This document shows, piece by piece, positions 24,988 to 32,421 of a DNA stretch of 49,845 nucleotides. Origin of the DNA: Actinomycetes bacterium (GTDB lineage Bacteria > Actinomycetota > Actinomycetes > S36-B12); the NCBI GenBank assembly GCA_024641635.1, contig JAHECS010000024.1:1-49845 (forward strand). Reading direction: 5' to 3'. The translations under genes were made by a program, and so were the position numbers. A model generated the notes under the pieces. It saw nothing but the letters and a program-made list of their open reading frames with translations, searched no databases and was not told where the DNA came from. Position 1 is the first letter of the stretch, and every line of letters begins with the position of its first letter.

Positions 24988-27900
24988 ATGGCAATAGACC
25001 GATCGCTCGAGTCGGGGTCATCCGCTGGGACGTCGCTGGATCGGGTCGTGGGGCTCGGCGCGTCCGCCGGAGGGCTGGAAGCCCTCCAGGAGGTCATGGG
25101 ATCCCTGTCGACGAGTCCGGGAATGGCCGTCATCATCGCCCAGCACCTTGCGCCTGACCATCCGAGCTCCCTCGCCCTGCTGCTGACGTCGGCGAGTGGG
25201 CGCTCGGTGGTCGAGGCGATCGACGACATGCCGCTGCGGCCGGGCGTCGTGTGCGTCGTCCCGTCCAACCGCGATGCCATCGTTGTGGGCGATCGCGTAC
25301 GGCTGGTCGAGCCGCCGCCTCGGACGAGCCCCAGCCCGAGCATCGACCGCCTCTTCGAGTCCCTTGCCGACGAGTGGGGGCCTCGGTCCGTCGGCGTCGT
25401 TCTCTCCGGGACGGGGGTCGATGGCGCCCAGGGTCTCCGCGCCATCCGGGGCGCGGACGGTCTCACGATGGTGCAGACGCCCGAGACGGCCCGCTTCGAC
25501 GGGATGCCGCGGGCGGCCATCGGCCTCGGAGGGGTGGACCTCGTGGCGAGCGCGGCCGATATCGGCAATCGGCTGGGGGCCTTGTTCGAGGGCGGTGAGG
25601 GCGCCTTCGCCGCATCCGTTCCCGAGCCTGGGGGCGAGGTCCTGAGCCAGATCGCGGCCCGACTGCGACACGTGACGGGCATCGACTTCGCGGGCTACAA
25701 GCCGACGACTTTGACCCGGCAGATCCAGAGACGAATGGCCGTGCGCCAGGTGTCCGAGGATGGCGACTACGCGGCATTGCTCATGCGAGACCTCGCTGAA
25801 GCGCAGGCGCTGGCGGACAACCTCCTCGTGACCGTCACGTCGTTCTTTCGGGACGACGATGCGTTCGCGGCCCTGCGCTCCCAGGTCACCGACTACGTCA
25901 CCGCGCTGGCCCCGACAGCGACCATCCGCGTCTGGATACCCGGGTGTGCGACCGGTGAGGAGGCCTACTCGATCGGCATGCTGATCAGTGAGGCGCTCGG
26001 GCGCCCGATGGACCTGCCCCGTCGGCTGAAGATCTTCGCCAGCGACATTCACGAGCCGAGCCTGGGCATCGGTCGGCAGGCCTGGTACCCCGCGTCCGAA
26101 GCCGACCGCGTGCCCCCGGAGCTGCTGTCGGTCTACACCCGGGCCGTGCGGGGCGGGGTTCAGATGGTCGAGACCCTTCGTGAGTGCGTGGTCTTCGCCC
26201 GTCACGATGTGACGAATGACCCCCCGTTCCCGAGCATCGACCTGGTCTCCTGTCGGAACACGCTGATCTACTTCACCCGCCCCACCCAGGATCGCGTTCT
26301 GGGATGCTTCGAGTTCGCGGTCAAGCCGGGCGGCATCCTCTTCCTCGGCGCGGTGGAGAGCCTCGACCGCGGAAGCAAGACCTTCCGTGCGCTCGACGCG
26401 GACAATCGGATCTACACGAGGATCCCCGGCACGTCACCCCGGACGTGGCAACCGGTGGTGCGCCTCGCTGGATCCGTGTCCGCTGCGGAGCGCAAGCCCG
26501 AGTTGCTGCCGCCTCCGGAGAGCTCTCGGTTGACCGAGGAGAACGAGCTGCTCGAGGCACTCGTGCGGTTGGGCGGCACGTCCTTCCTGGTCTTCGACCA
26601 AGCGCAGAACCTCGTCCGGGTGGGCGGTGACGTGTCCGGCTACTGCACCCTTCCCGCGGGCCGCCTCGCCGCCGCCGGTGGAGCGTTCCTGAGGCCGGAA
26701 CTCAGGGACGAGGCGCGAGCGCTCTTCCTCCTCTGCCGCGCCGACGGACGACCGGTTACCGGCCAGCAGGTGGTCCTCCCTGATTCCGGGGTCGTCGTGC
26801 GCATGCGTGCCACGCCCGTGCCGCTGGCCGGGGAGGAGGGCATCGTCGTGTCCTTCGCGCGGGAGGATGACGTGCCCGGCGTCGACGAGGTCCCCGCTCG
26901 AACTGAGACCTTCGAGCGCGAGCTCGAGCGGCTGGAGCGGGAGCTGCTCATCAGTCAGGATTCGCTGCGGCGATCCCTCGGCGAGCTCCAGGCCACCAAC
27001 GAGGAGCTTGAAGCATCGGCCGAGGAGCTCCAGGCGGCATCGGAGGAACTGCAGTCCTCGAACGAGGAGCTGCAGGCGTCGAACGAGGAGATCCAGGCGA
27101 CGAACGAGGAACTGGGGACCCTCAACCTAGAGCTGACGAAGCGCACTGAGTCCTCCGAGGCGCTCACCCTGGAGCTGGAGAACATCCAGGCGTCCCTCAG
27201 CCAGGGGATGGTGCTCCTCGACCGGGACCTTTGCGTGAGGCGCTACACGCCGATGGCTGTGCGGCTCTTCGCCTTGGTGGACACCGATATCGGCCGCCCG
27301 CTGCTGTCCGTACCCACGACATCTCGGATCGAGGGCCTCCACACAGCCCTACGAGCGGTGCTCGGCGGCGAGCCACGGCGGTCCCTGGAGACGGTTGGGG
27401 GCGCGATGACCTACCTCCTCCAGGTTCTGCCGTACCTCGACAGTCATGCGGAGTGCGTCGGTGTCATCGTCACGATGACCGATATCTCGGAGATGGTGGG
27501 GTTGCGCCGTGCCGCGGACGACGCCTTCAGTGATCTCGAGGCCAAGAGCGAGCTCCTCGCTGACATGGCCGCGACGGACAGCCTCACCGGTCTGGGCAAC
27601 CGGCGGGCCTTCCTGACCAGGATCTCGCGCGCCGTCGACCGAGCGGAGCGCAGCGGGCGCACCTTCGCCCTCGTCGAGCTGGACCTCGACCGCTTCAAGG
27701 AGGTCAACGACGAGATGGGTCATGCCGCCGGTGACCTCGTCCTCGCCGCCACGGCGAGCCGCATCACGGACGTCGTCCGCGGAACGGACAGCGTGGCCCG
27801 ACTCGGCGGAGACGAGTTCGGCGTCCTGCTCGAGGACTTCGGCCACCCCGCCGAGCTCGAACTCATCGTCGATCGCCTGCGGCTCTCGCTCGAAGAGCCG

Positions 27901-28845
27901 GTCGACGTCGGCGACAGGATCGCTTTGTCGAGTGCCAGCATCGGCGTCGCGCTCTTCCCTCGGGATGGGCGGAGCGAGGACGAGTTGATTCGGGCAGCGG
28001 ATGCAGCGATGTACGCGCAGAAGCGTCGCGGCGGAGATGGATTCTCCTATTTCGACACGTCGATGAACGAGGCGGCCGAGATCCGTCGAAGGACGAGGCT
28101 CGAGGTCGCGGCGGCGATCGAGGCCCGTGAGTTCGAGATGCACTACCAGCCGATCGTCGACGCGGTCACCCGGCAGGTGCGGCTCGTCGAGGCGCTGGTG
28201 CGCTGGCGGCGGCGCGGCGTCGTCGTCGCGGCTGCTGACTTCGTCCCGTTCTGCGAGGAATCGCGGCAGGTTCGAGCGCTCGGGGAGATCGTCGCGGAGC
28301 TCGTGAGCGCTGACCTCCCCGAGCTGCTGAGCGCGGGTCCGGCCGCCCTCCGCATCTGCGTCAACGTGTCCGTGGAACAGCTCGAGGAGCGGGGCGTCAA
28401 CGTGGCCGTGTTCAGCGAGTCGCTGCACGGACATCTTGACCGCCTGGTCGTGGAGATCCTGGAGACGGTCTTCCTGCCCAACCACCCGATCGCACTCGAC
28501 CGGGTCCGGGGCCTGGCGGGCATGGGCGCTCAGATCGCGATCGACGACTACGGATCCGGCTACTCCAACATGCTCCTGCTCGAGTCGCTCTCGCCGGACT
28601 ACATCAAGCTCGATCGGACGTTTCTCGGGGAGGGCCGTACGGCCGCCGATCGCCTCTCGATGATCCGCTCCGCCGTGGACGTCGCCCACGTGGTGGGCAG
28701 TCAGGTCATCGCCGAGGGGATCGAGACGGAGGAGCAGCTGCATGTCGCCCTCGACGCGGGGGTCGACTTGATCCAGGGCTACCACGTCGGCGGGCCGATG
28801 CCGCTCGCCGAGCTCCTGGACTTCCTCGCCAGCGATCCGGCGTGA
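24988..28845 (+). CDS. CheB-CheR-PAS-GGDEF-EAL fusion signalling protein
   Basis: A 1285-residue cytosolic protein. A CheB methylesterase-like domain (about 18-200) has the full triad S26 (GASAGG), H53 (AQHLAPDH), D145 (GTGVDG). A CheR methyltransferase-like domain (about 215-480) has TSFFRDD, the SAM motif PGCATGEEAYSIG (318-330) and SCRNTLIYF. A PAS-like stretch (about 520-625) and a heptad-rich coiled coil (about 640-740) with repeated EELQA/NEEL units follow, then a second PAS-like region (735-835). The GGDEF domain has RLGGDEFG (938-945) and an I-site R931-x-x-D934. The EAL domain has EAL (1068-1070), N1126, E1156, D1186-D1187, K1207, E1243 and Q1263. All catalytic residues of both c-di-GMP domains are retained. 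No receptor, CheA or flagellar gene is nearby, so the methyl-group modules probably act in signalling rather than taxis. Confidence 0.93.
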   Translation: MAIDRSLESGSSAGTSLDRVVGLGASAGGLEALQEVMGSLSTSPGMAVIIAQHLAPDHPSSLALLLTSASGRSVVEAIDDMPLRPGVVCVVPSNRDAIVVGDRVRLVEPPPRTSPSPSIDRLFESLADEWGPRSVGVVLSGTGVDGAQGLRAIRGADGLTMVQTPETARFDGMPRAAIGLGGVDLVASAADIGNRLGALFEGGEGAFAASVPEPGGEVLSQIAARLRHVTGIDFAGYKPTTLTRQIQRRMAVRQVSEDGDYAALLMRDLAEAQALADNLLVTVTSFFRDDDAFAALRSQVTDYVTALAPTATIRVWIPGCATGEEAYSIGMLISEALGRPMDLPRRLKIFASDIHEPSLGIGRQAWYPASEADRVPPELLSVYTRAVRGGVQMVETLRECVVFARHDVTNDPPFPSIDLVSCRNTLIYFTRPTQDRVLGCFEFAVKPGGILFLGAVESLDRGSKTFRALDADNRIYTRIPGTSPRTWQPVVRLAGSVSAAERKPELLPPPESSRLTEENELLEALVRLGGTSFLVFDQAQNLVRVGGDVSGYCTLPAGRLAAAGGAFLRPELRDEARALFLLCRADGRPVTGQQVVLPDSGVVVRMRATPVPLAGEEGIVVSFAREDDVPGVDEVPARTETFERELERLERELLISQDSLRRSLGELQATNEELEASAEELQAASEELQSSNEELQASNEEIQATNEELGTLNLELTKRTESSEALTLELENIQASLSQGMVLLDRDLCVRRYTPMAVRLFALVDTDIGRPLLSVPTTSRIEGLHTALRAVLGGEPRRSLETVGGAMTYLLQVLPYLDSHAECVGVIVTMTDISEMVGLRRAADDAFSDLEAKSELLADMAATDSLTGLGNRRAFLTRISRAVDRAERSGRTFALVELDLDRFKEVNDEMGHAAGDLVLAATASRITDVVRGTDSVARLGGDEFGVLLEDFGHPAELELIVDRLRLSLEEPVDVGDRIALSSASIGVALFPRDGRSEDELIRAADAAMYAQKRRGGDGFSYFDTSMNEAAEIRRRTRLEVAAAIEAREFEMHYQPIVDAVTRQVRLVEALVRWRRRGVVVAAADFVPFCEESRQVRALGEIVAELVSADLPELLSAGPAALRICVNVSVEQLEERGVNVAVFSESLHGHLDRLVVEILETVFLPNHPIALDRVRGLAGMGAQIAIDDYGSGYSNMLLLESLSPDYIKLDRTFLGEGRTAADRLSMIRSAVDVAHVVGSQVIAEGIETEEQLHVALDAGVDLIQGYHVGGPMPLAELLDFLASDPA

Positions 28846-28857
28846 GACTCCGGACGG

Positions 28858-29514
28858 CTAGGAGGCCAGCGGCGGCAGGGCCAGCCCGGTGTTCGCGTGG
28901 CAGCGGTACCCGTTCGGGTTCTTGTACAGGTACTGCTGGTGGTAGTCCTCGGCGAGGTAGTACGTGCTGCTCTCCGCGGGGGCGATCTCGGTCGTGATGT
29001 CCGGGTAGCCACGATCGGCGATGACCGCCGCGTACGCGTCGCGCGTGCGTTCGATGAGGTCTCGCTGGCCGTCAGTCGTGTAGTACACGGCGCTGCGGTA
29101 CTGCGTGCCCATGTCGTTGCCCTGGCGGTAGCCCTGCGTCGGGTCGTGGTTCTCCCAGAACGCCTTGAGCACGTCGAAGGTCGACAGCACCGACGGGTCG
29201 TAGGCGACCATCGCCGTCTCGGTCTGCCCGGTTCGCCCCGAGCAGACCTCCTCGTAGGTCGGGTTGGGCGTGAATCCGCCCATGTAGCCGACGCTCGTCG
29301 TGACGACACCGGGCAGGCGCCAGAGGATCTCCTCCACTCCCCAGAAGCACCCCATCGCCACGTAGAGCACCTCGGTGCCCTCGGGGAACGGGCCGGTGAG
29401 CGAGCTGCCGAGCACGGCGTGGGGCGCCGGGTGGGGCAGGACGGGATTGGACCGTCCGGCGAGCGCCCCCTCGGGGGCGACCATGCGAGACCTGCTGGCG
29501 CTGAAGATGCTCAT
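28858..29514 (-). CDS. msrA: peptide methionine sulfoxide reductase A
   Basis: A 218-residue MsrA, reducing the S-epimer of methionine sulfoxide in proteins or free. The catalytic cysteine is C56 in AMGCFWGVEE; a C-terminal cysteine in NGYRCHANTG can act as resolving residue. SVGYMGG, NPTYEEVCSG, FWENHDPTQGYRQGNDMGTQYRS and AEDYHQQYLYKNP are conserved. ATG at 29514 is preceded at 6 nt by TAGGGT, whose first three bases are the stop codon of the upstream gene. It follows the M15 gene on the same strand and may be read both from it and from its own promoter. Confidence 0.96.
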   Translation of the reverse strand: MSIFSASRSRMVAPEGALAGRSNPVLPHPAPHAVLGSSLTGPFPEGTEVLYVAMGCFWGVEEILWRLPGVVTTSVGYMGGFTPNPTYEEVCSGRTGQTETAMVAYDPSVLSTFDVLKAFWENHDPTQGYRQGNDMGTQYRSAVYYTTDGQRDLIERTRDAYAAVIADRGYPDITTEIAPAESSTYYLAEDYHQQYLYKNPNGYRCHANTGLALPPLAS

Positions 29515-29520
29515 AAGGAC

Positions 29521-29526
29521 ACCCTA
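29521..29526 (-). promoter_or_regulatory. msrA -10 box overlapping the upstream stop codon
   Basis: TAGGGT on the minus strand, 6 nt before the msrA ATG. Its TAG is the stop codon of the M15-type gene. Confidence 0.5.
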
Positions 29527-30573
29527 AGCGGGCTTCCGTCCCACGTCGAAATGGTGATAGTCGCCGCGCGGCCCCAGCCAGGACCAGCCCAGGGACTTCA
29601 TCAGCTGGACCGGCGGGCTGTTCGGCGTCAGGAGCAGGGGAGTGAAGGGCCGGCTGGGTCCGGGGAGGAACAGCGAGTTCGGGAACGGTCCGCGCCGGGA
29701 CCGGTAAGGGTTCTCCCAGGGGTTGAGGTCCAGGGCGCGGCCGCCGGCGTGCGGGCTCACCACGCGCTGCTTCTCCCGGCCCACGATGTACCGGCAGTTG
29801 AACATCGACGTGTTCCCCGATGCCATCGACGCGTAGTCGTTGGCGCCGGGCCCGATCGGGGAGGGGCCGTAGACGTCGACCGGGTGCATCGACCAGATCC
29901 GGTACTGGAGGTCGTGGAGCTTCGTGAGCGCCAGCGCGACGCGCTCGGCGGCGTTCGCGCGCGAGATGAGGACGCCGCGGTGCCGGTAGCCGTCCGGCGC
30001 GATGTAGTTGACCTGCACCTCCCTCAGGAGATCGAAGCGCAGGCAACCGGGACGCCACGACAGGCCGGTCATCGACGCCTGCCGCTCGGGGGAGATGGGC
30101 AGGACGGCCGGGTTCGCACCGGGCCCGAAGGCGGGCGGGTCGGCGATCACTCCGATGGGCTCAGGCGTCGATCGGACATCGGGGAAGGCGGGGTCGACCG
30201 GGATGGCCACCTCGACGACGCTCGGACCGGCGGTCACCACCGCCGTGAACGGCCCCCACGCGGTGAGCAGCAGGTCAGCGCTGCCCGTGGCGTCGGCTGC
30301 GGCGCTCACCGGTCCGGCAGGGCCGGTCAGCGTCACGACGGATCCGGGCTCGGCCCCCGACACGCGCACGGATCCGGGCACCTCGGAGACGAGCCCGCCC
30401 GTGACCGCCAGGGTGCCCGGGCCAGGGGTGCCCGCCCCCTGGTCGTCGGCTGACGCTGGGGCGGCGGCGAGCAGGGCGGCGAGCGCCAGGGACGTCGCGG
30501 CCGCCAGCGCGGTGATCCCTGGATGCGCGGCGCGGGCCGTCGCCGGCCGTGCGGCACGGCGGTGCTGGAGCAT
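29524..30573 (-). CDS. secreted M15-type peptidase-like protein
   Basis: A 349-residue protein with a Sec-type signal peptide (about 1-42; hydrophobic core ITALAAATSLALAALLAAAPASA) and an Ig-like Gly/Pro/Thr-rich region (about 50-150). The C-terminal part has the M15 D-Ala-D-Ala carboxypeptidase pattern: SPHAGGRALDLNPWENPY (His-x6-Asp) and the second metal histidines in GPRGDYHHFDV. It would act on cell-wall peptides outside the membrane. The extension of this open frame upstream of 30573 is antisense to metB and is not real. ATG at 30573 has TACCCT 6 nt upstream. Confidence 0.8.
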   Translation of the reverse strand: MLQHRRAARPATARAAHPGITALAAATSLALAALLAAAPASADDQGAGTPGPGTLAVTGGLVSEVPGSVRVSGAEPGSVVTLTGPAGPVSAAADATGSADLLLTAWGPFTAVVTAGPSVVEVAIPVDPAFPDVRSTPEPIGVIADPPAFGPGANPAVLPISPERQASMTGLSWRPGCLRFDLLREVQVNYIAPDGYRHRGVLISRANAAERVALALTKLHDLQYRIWSMHPVDVYGPSPIGPGANDYASMASGNTSMFNCRYIVGREKQRVVSPHAGGRALDLNPWENPYRSRRGPFPNSLFLPGPSRPFTPLLLTPNSPPVQLMKSLGWSWLGPRGDYHHFDVGRKPA

Positions 30574-30578
30574 GGTCC

Positions 30579-30584
30579 TAGGGT
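30579..30584 (+). promoter_or_regulatory. metB -10 box, superimposed on the opposing -10 box
   Basis: TAGGGT, 7 nt before the metB ATG at 30592. Shifted by one base on the other strand lies TACCCT (30580-30585) for the M15 gene. Confidence 0.55.
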
Positions 30585-30585
30585 A
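30580..30585 (-). promoter_or_regulatory. M15 gene -10 box, superimposed on the metB -10 box
   Basis: TACCCT on the minus strand, 6 nt before the ATG at 30573. Confidence 0.5.
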
Positions 30586-30591
30586 TGCGGC

Positions 30592-31743
30592 ATGGAGGGT
30601 TTCGAGACGCGCGCGATCCACGCCGGGCAGGAGCCCGACCCGCTCACCGGGGCGGTCGTGCCGCCGATCTACCAGGTGTCGACCTACGCGCAGGACGGCG
30701 TCGGCGGGCTTCGGGGCGGCTACGAGTACTCGCGCAGCGCCAACCCGACGCGGACGGCGCTGCAGGAGTGCCTCGCGGAGCTCGAGGCCCCCGGGCTGGG
30801 GGGGACGGGTCTCGCCTTCGCCTCCGGCCTCGCCGCCGAGGACACCCTCTTGCGGACCGTCTGCCGTCCCGGAGACCACGCGGTCATCCCCGACGATGCC
30901 TACGGCGGCACCTACCGGCTGTTCGCCAAGGTCGCGGAGCCATGGGGGCTTGACTACACCCCCGCCAGTCTGGGCGACCCGGACGCCGTCGCTTCGGCCA
31001 TCATCCCCGGACGGACGAAGGTGGTCTGGGTCGAGACGCCGACGAACCCCCTGCTCAACATCGCCGACATCGCCGCGCTCGCCGACGTCGCGCATGCGGC
31101 GGGCGCCATCCTCGTGGTCGACAACACCTTCGCATCGCCCTACCTCCAGCAGCCCCTGCTCCTCGGCGCGGACGTCGTCGCGCACAGCACCACCAAGTAC
31201 CTGGGAGGGCACAGTGACGTCGTCGGCGGTGCCCTCGTCACCGTGGACGCGGATCTCTCCGAGCGGCTCGCGTACCACCAGAACGCGATGGGCGCGGTCG
31301 CCGGACCGTTCGACTCGTGGCTGGTGCTGCGCGGGATCAAGACCCTGGGCGTCCGGATGGACCGCCACTGCTCCAACGCACGCGCCGTGGCCGAGCACCT
31401 CGCCGGCCACGCGGCGGTCTCGGAGGTGCTCTGGCCCGGACTGCCGGAGCACCCGGGGCACGATGTCGCGCAGAAGCAGATGCGCGACTTCGGCGGCATG
31501 GTGTCGTTCCGGGTGGCGGCAGGGGAGCTGGCCGCGGTCGACCTGTGCGGGCGCACCCGGGTGTTCACCCTGGGCGAGTCACTGGGCGGCGTCGAGTCCC
31601 TCATCGAGCATCCGGCGCGGATGACACACGCCTCGGCGGCGGGCAGCCCGCTCGAGGTGCCGGCCGACCTCGTCCGGCTGTCCGTGGGGATCGAGACCGT
31701 CGATGACCTGCTTGAGGACCTCGACCGCGCGCTGACGGCCTAG
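30592..31743 (+). CDS. metB: cystathionine gamma-synthase / gamma-lyase
   Basis: A 383-residue fold-type I PLP enzyme of the Cys/Met metabolism family. The PLP lysine is K202 in HSTTKYLGGHSD; FETRAIHAGQEPD, YEYSRSANPTRTALQ, WVETPTNPLLNIADI, VVDNTFASPYLQQPL and SLGGVESLIEHPARMTHAS are typical. Sequence alone does not separate the synthase (MetB) from the lyase; together with the CBS gene at 23499, a transsulfuration role is likely. The ATG at 30592 sits 7 nt after its -10 box. The membrane-protein gene starts 2 nt after its stop. Confidence 0.92.
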   Translation: MEGFETRAIHAGQEPDPLTGAVVPPIYQVSTYAQDGVGGLRGGYEYSRSANPTRTALQECLAELEAPGLGGTGLAFASGLAAEDTLLRTVCRPGDHAVIPDDAYGGTYRLFAKVAEPWGLDYTPASLGDPDAVASAIIPGRTKVVWVETPTNPLLNIADIAALADVAHAAGAILVVDNTFASPYLQQPLLLGADVVAHSTTKYLGGHSDVVGGALVTVDADLSERLAYHQNAMGAVAGPFDSWLVLRGIKTLGVRMDRHCSNARAVAEHLAGHAAVSEVLWPGLPEHPGHDVAQKQMRDFGGMVSFRVAAGELAAVDLCGRTRVFTLGESLGGVESLIEHPARMTHASAAGSPLEVPADLVRLSVGIETVDDLLEDLDRALTA

Positions 31744-31745
31744 GC

Positions 31746-32405
31746 GTGTCCGACGTGCCGGCCGCCGCCGTCCGGGGGGAGCGCCGGTGGCCCATGGCGG
31801 TGGCCGTCCTTGTTGCCGCCGTCCTGCACGCCCTGCTGCCCCCGGAGCTGACCGTCACGGCATCCCCGTGGCTGCCCTGGGCCACGGCCGTCATCCTTGC
31901 CGTCCTCGTCGTCGGCGACCCCGGGCGCATCGACGTGCGGCGGAACTGGGCGCGGATCCTCACCGACGCGCTCATCGCCCTCATCACCCTCGCCAACGCC
32001 TACGCGGCGGTGATGCTCGTGGTGGGGATCGTCGACAACGCGTCCTTCGAGACCCCCCGCGAGCTCCTGTTCGCCGGCGGCGCGGTGTGGGTCACGAACG
32101 TGATCGCCTTCGCCCTCTGGTACTGGGACCTCGATCGAGGCGGAGCGGCCGAGCGCGCGCACGGCACGTCACGACCGCCAGCTTTCGTCTTCCCCGAGAT
32201 GACGCACACCGACCACGTGCCGGCCGGGTGGTACCCGACCTTCGTCGACTACCTGGCCTTCTCGTTCGCCACGGCCACGGCATTCAGCCCGACCGACGTG
32301 TCGGCCGTGCGCCCGTGGGCCAAGACCATGGTGGTGCTGGAGTCGCTGCTGTCCCTGGCGCTCGCGACGCTCGTCATCGCTCGCGCCATCAACGTCCTCA
32401 CCTGA
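31746..32405 (+). CDS. integral membrane protein, DUF1345/pore-like
   Basis: A 219-residue protein with about five to six membrane segments: WPMAVAVLVAAVLHALLP, LPWATAVILAVLVVG, ILTDALIALITLANAYAAVMLVVGIV, AGGAVWVTNVIAFALWYW and a C-terminal VVLESLLSLALATLVIARAINVL. Before the last helix lies YLAFSFATATAFSPTDV, reminiscent of the pore-helix layout of two-helix ion channels and of DUF1345 proteins, but without a potassium-filter GYG. GTG at 31746 begins 2 nt after the metB stop, so the gene rides on the metB transcript. Function unknown. Confidence 0.78.
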   Translation: MSDVPAAAVRGERRWPMAVAVLVAAVLHALLPPELTVTASPWLPWATAVILAVLVVGDPGRIDVRRNWARILTDALIALITLANAYAAVMLVVGIVDNASFETPRELLFAGGAVWVTNVIAFALWYWDLDRGGAAERAHGTSRPPAFVFPEMTHTDHVPAGWYPTFVDYLAFSFATATAFSPTDVSAVRPWAKTMVVLESLLSLALATLVIARAINVLT

Positions 32406-32421
32406 ACCCGCGCCAACGGCG

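Noticed and set aside
27000-27130. Repeated EELQA/NEEL-coding units as a DNA repeat
   Set aside because: The repeat is at protein level, explained by heptads of the coiled coil in the CheB-CheR fusion.
30574-31461. Upstream extension of the M15-type frame, antisense to metB
   Set aside because: It is the mirror of metB codons, with arginine/glycine-rich low-complexity translation, while a signal peptide begins naturally at 30573.
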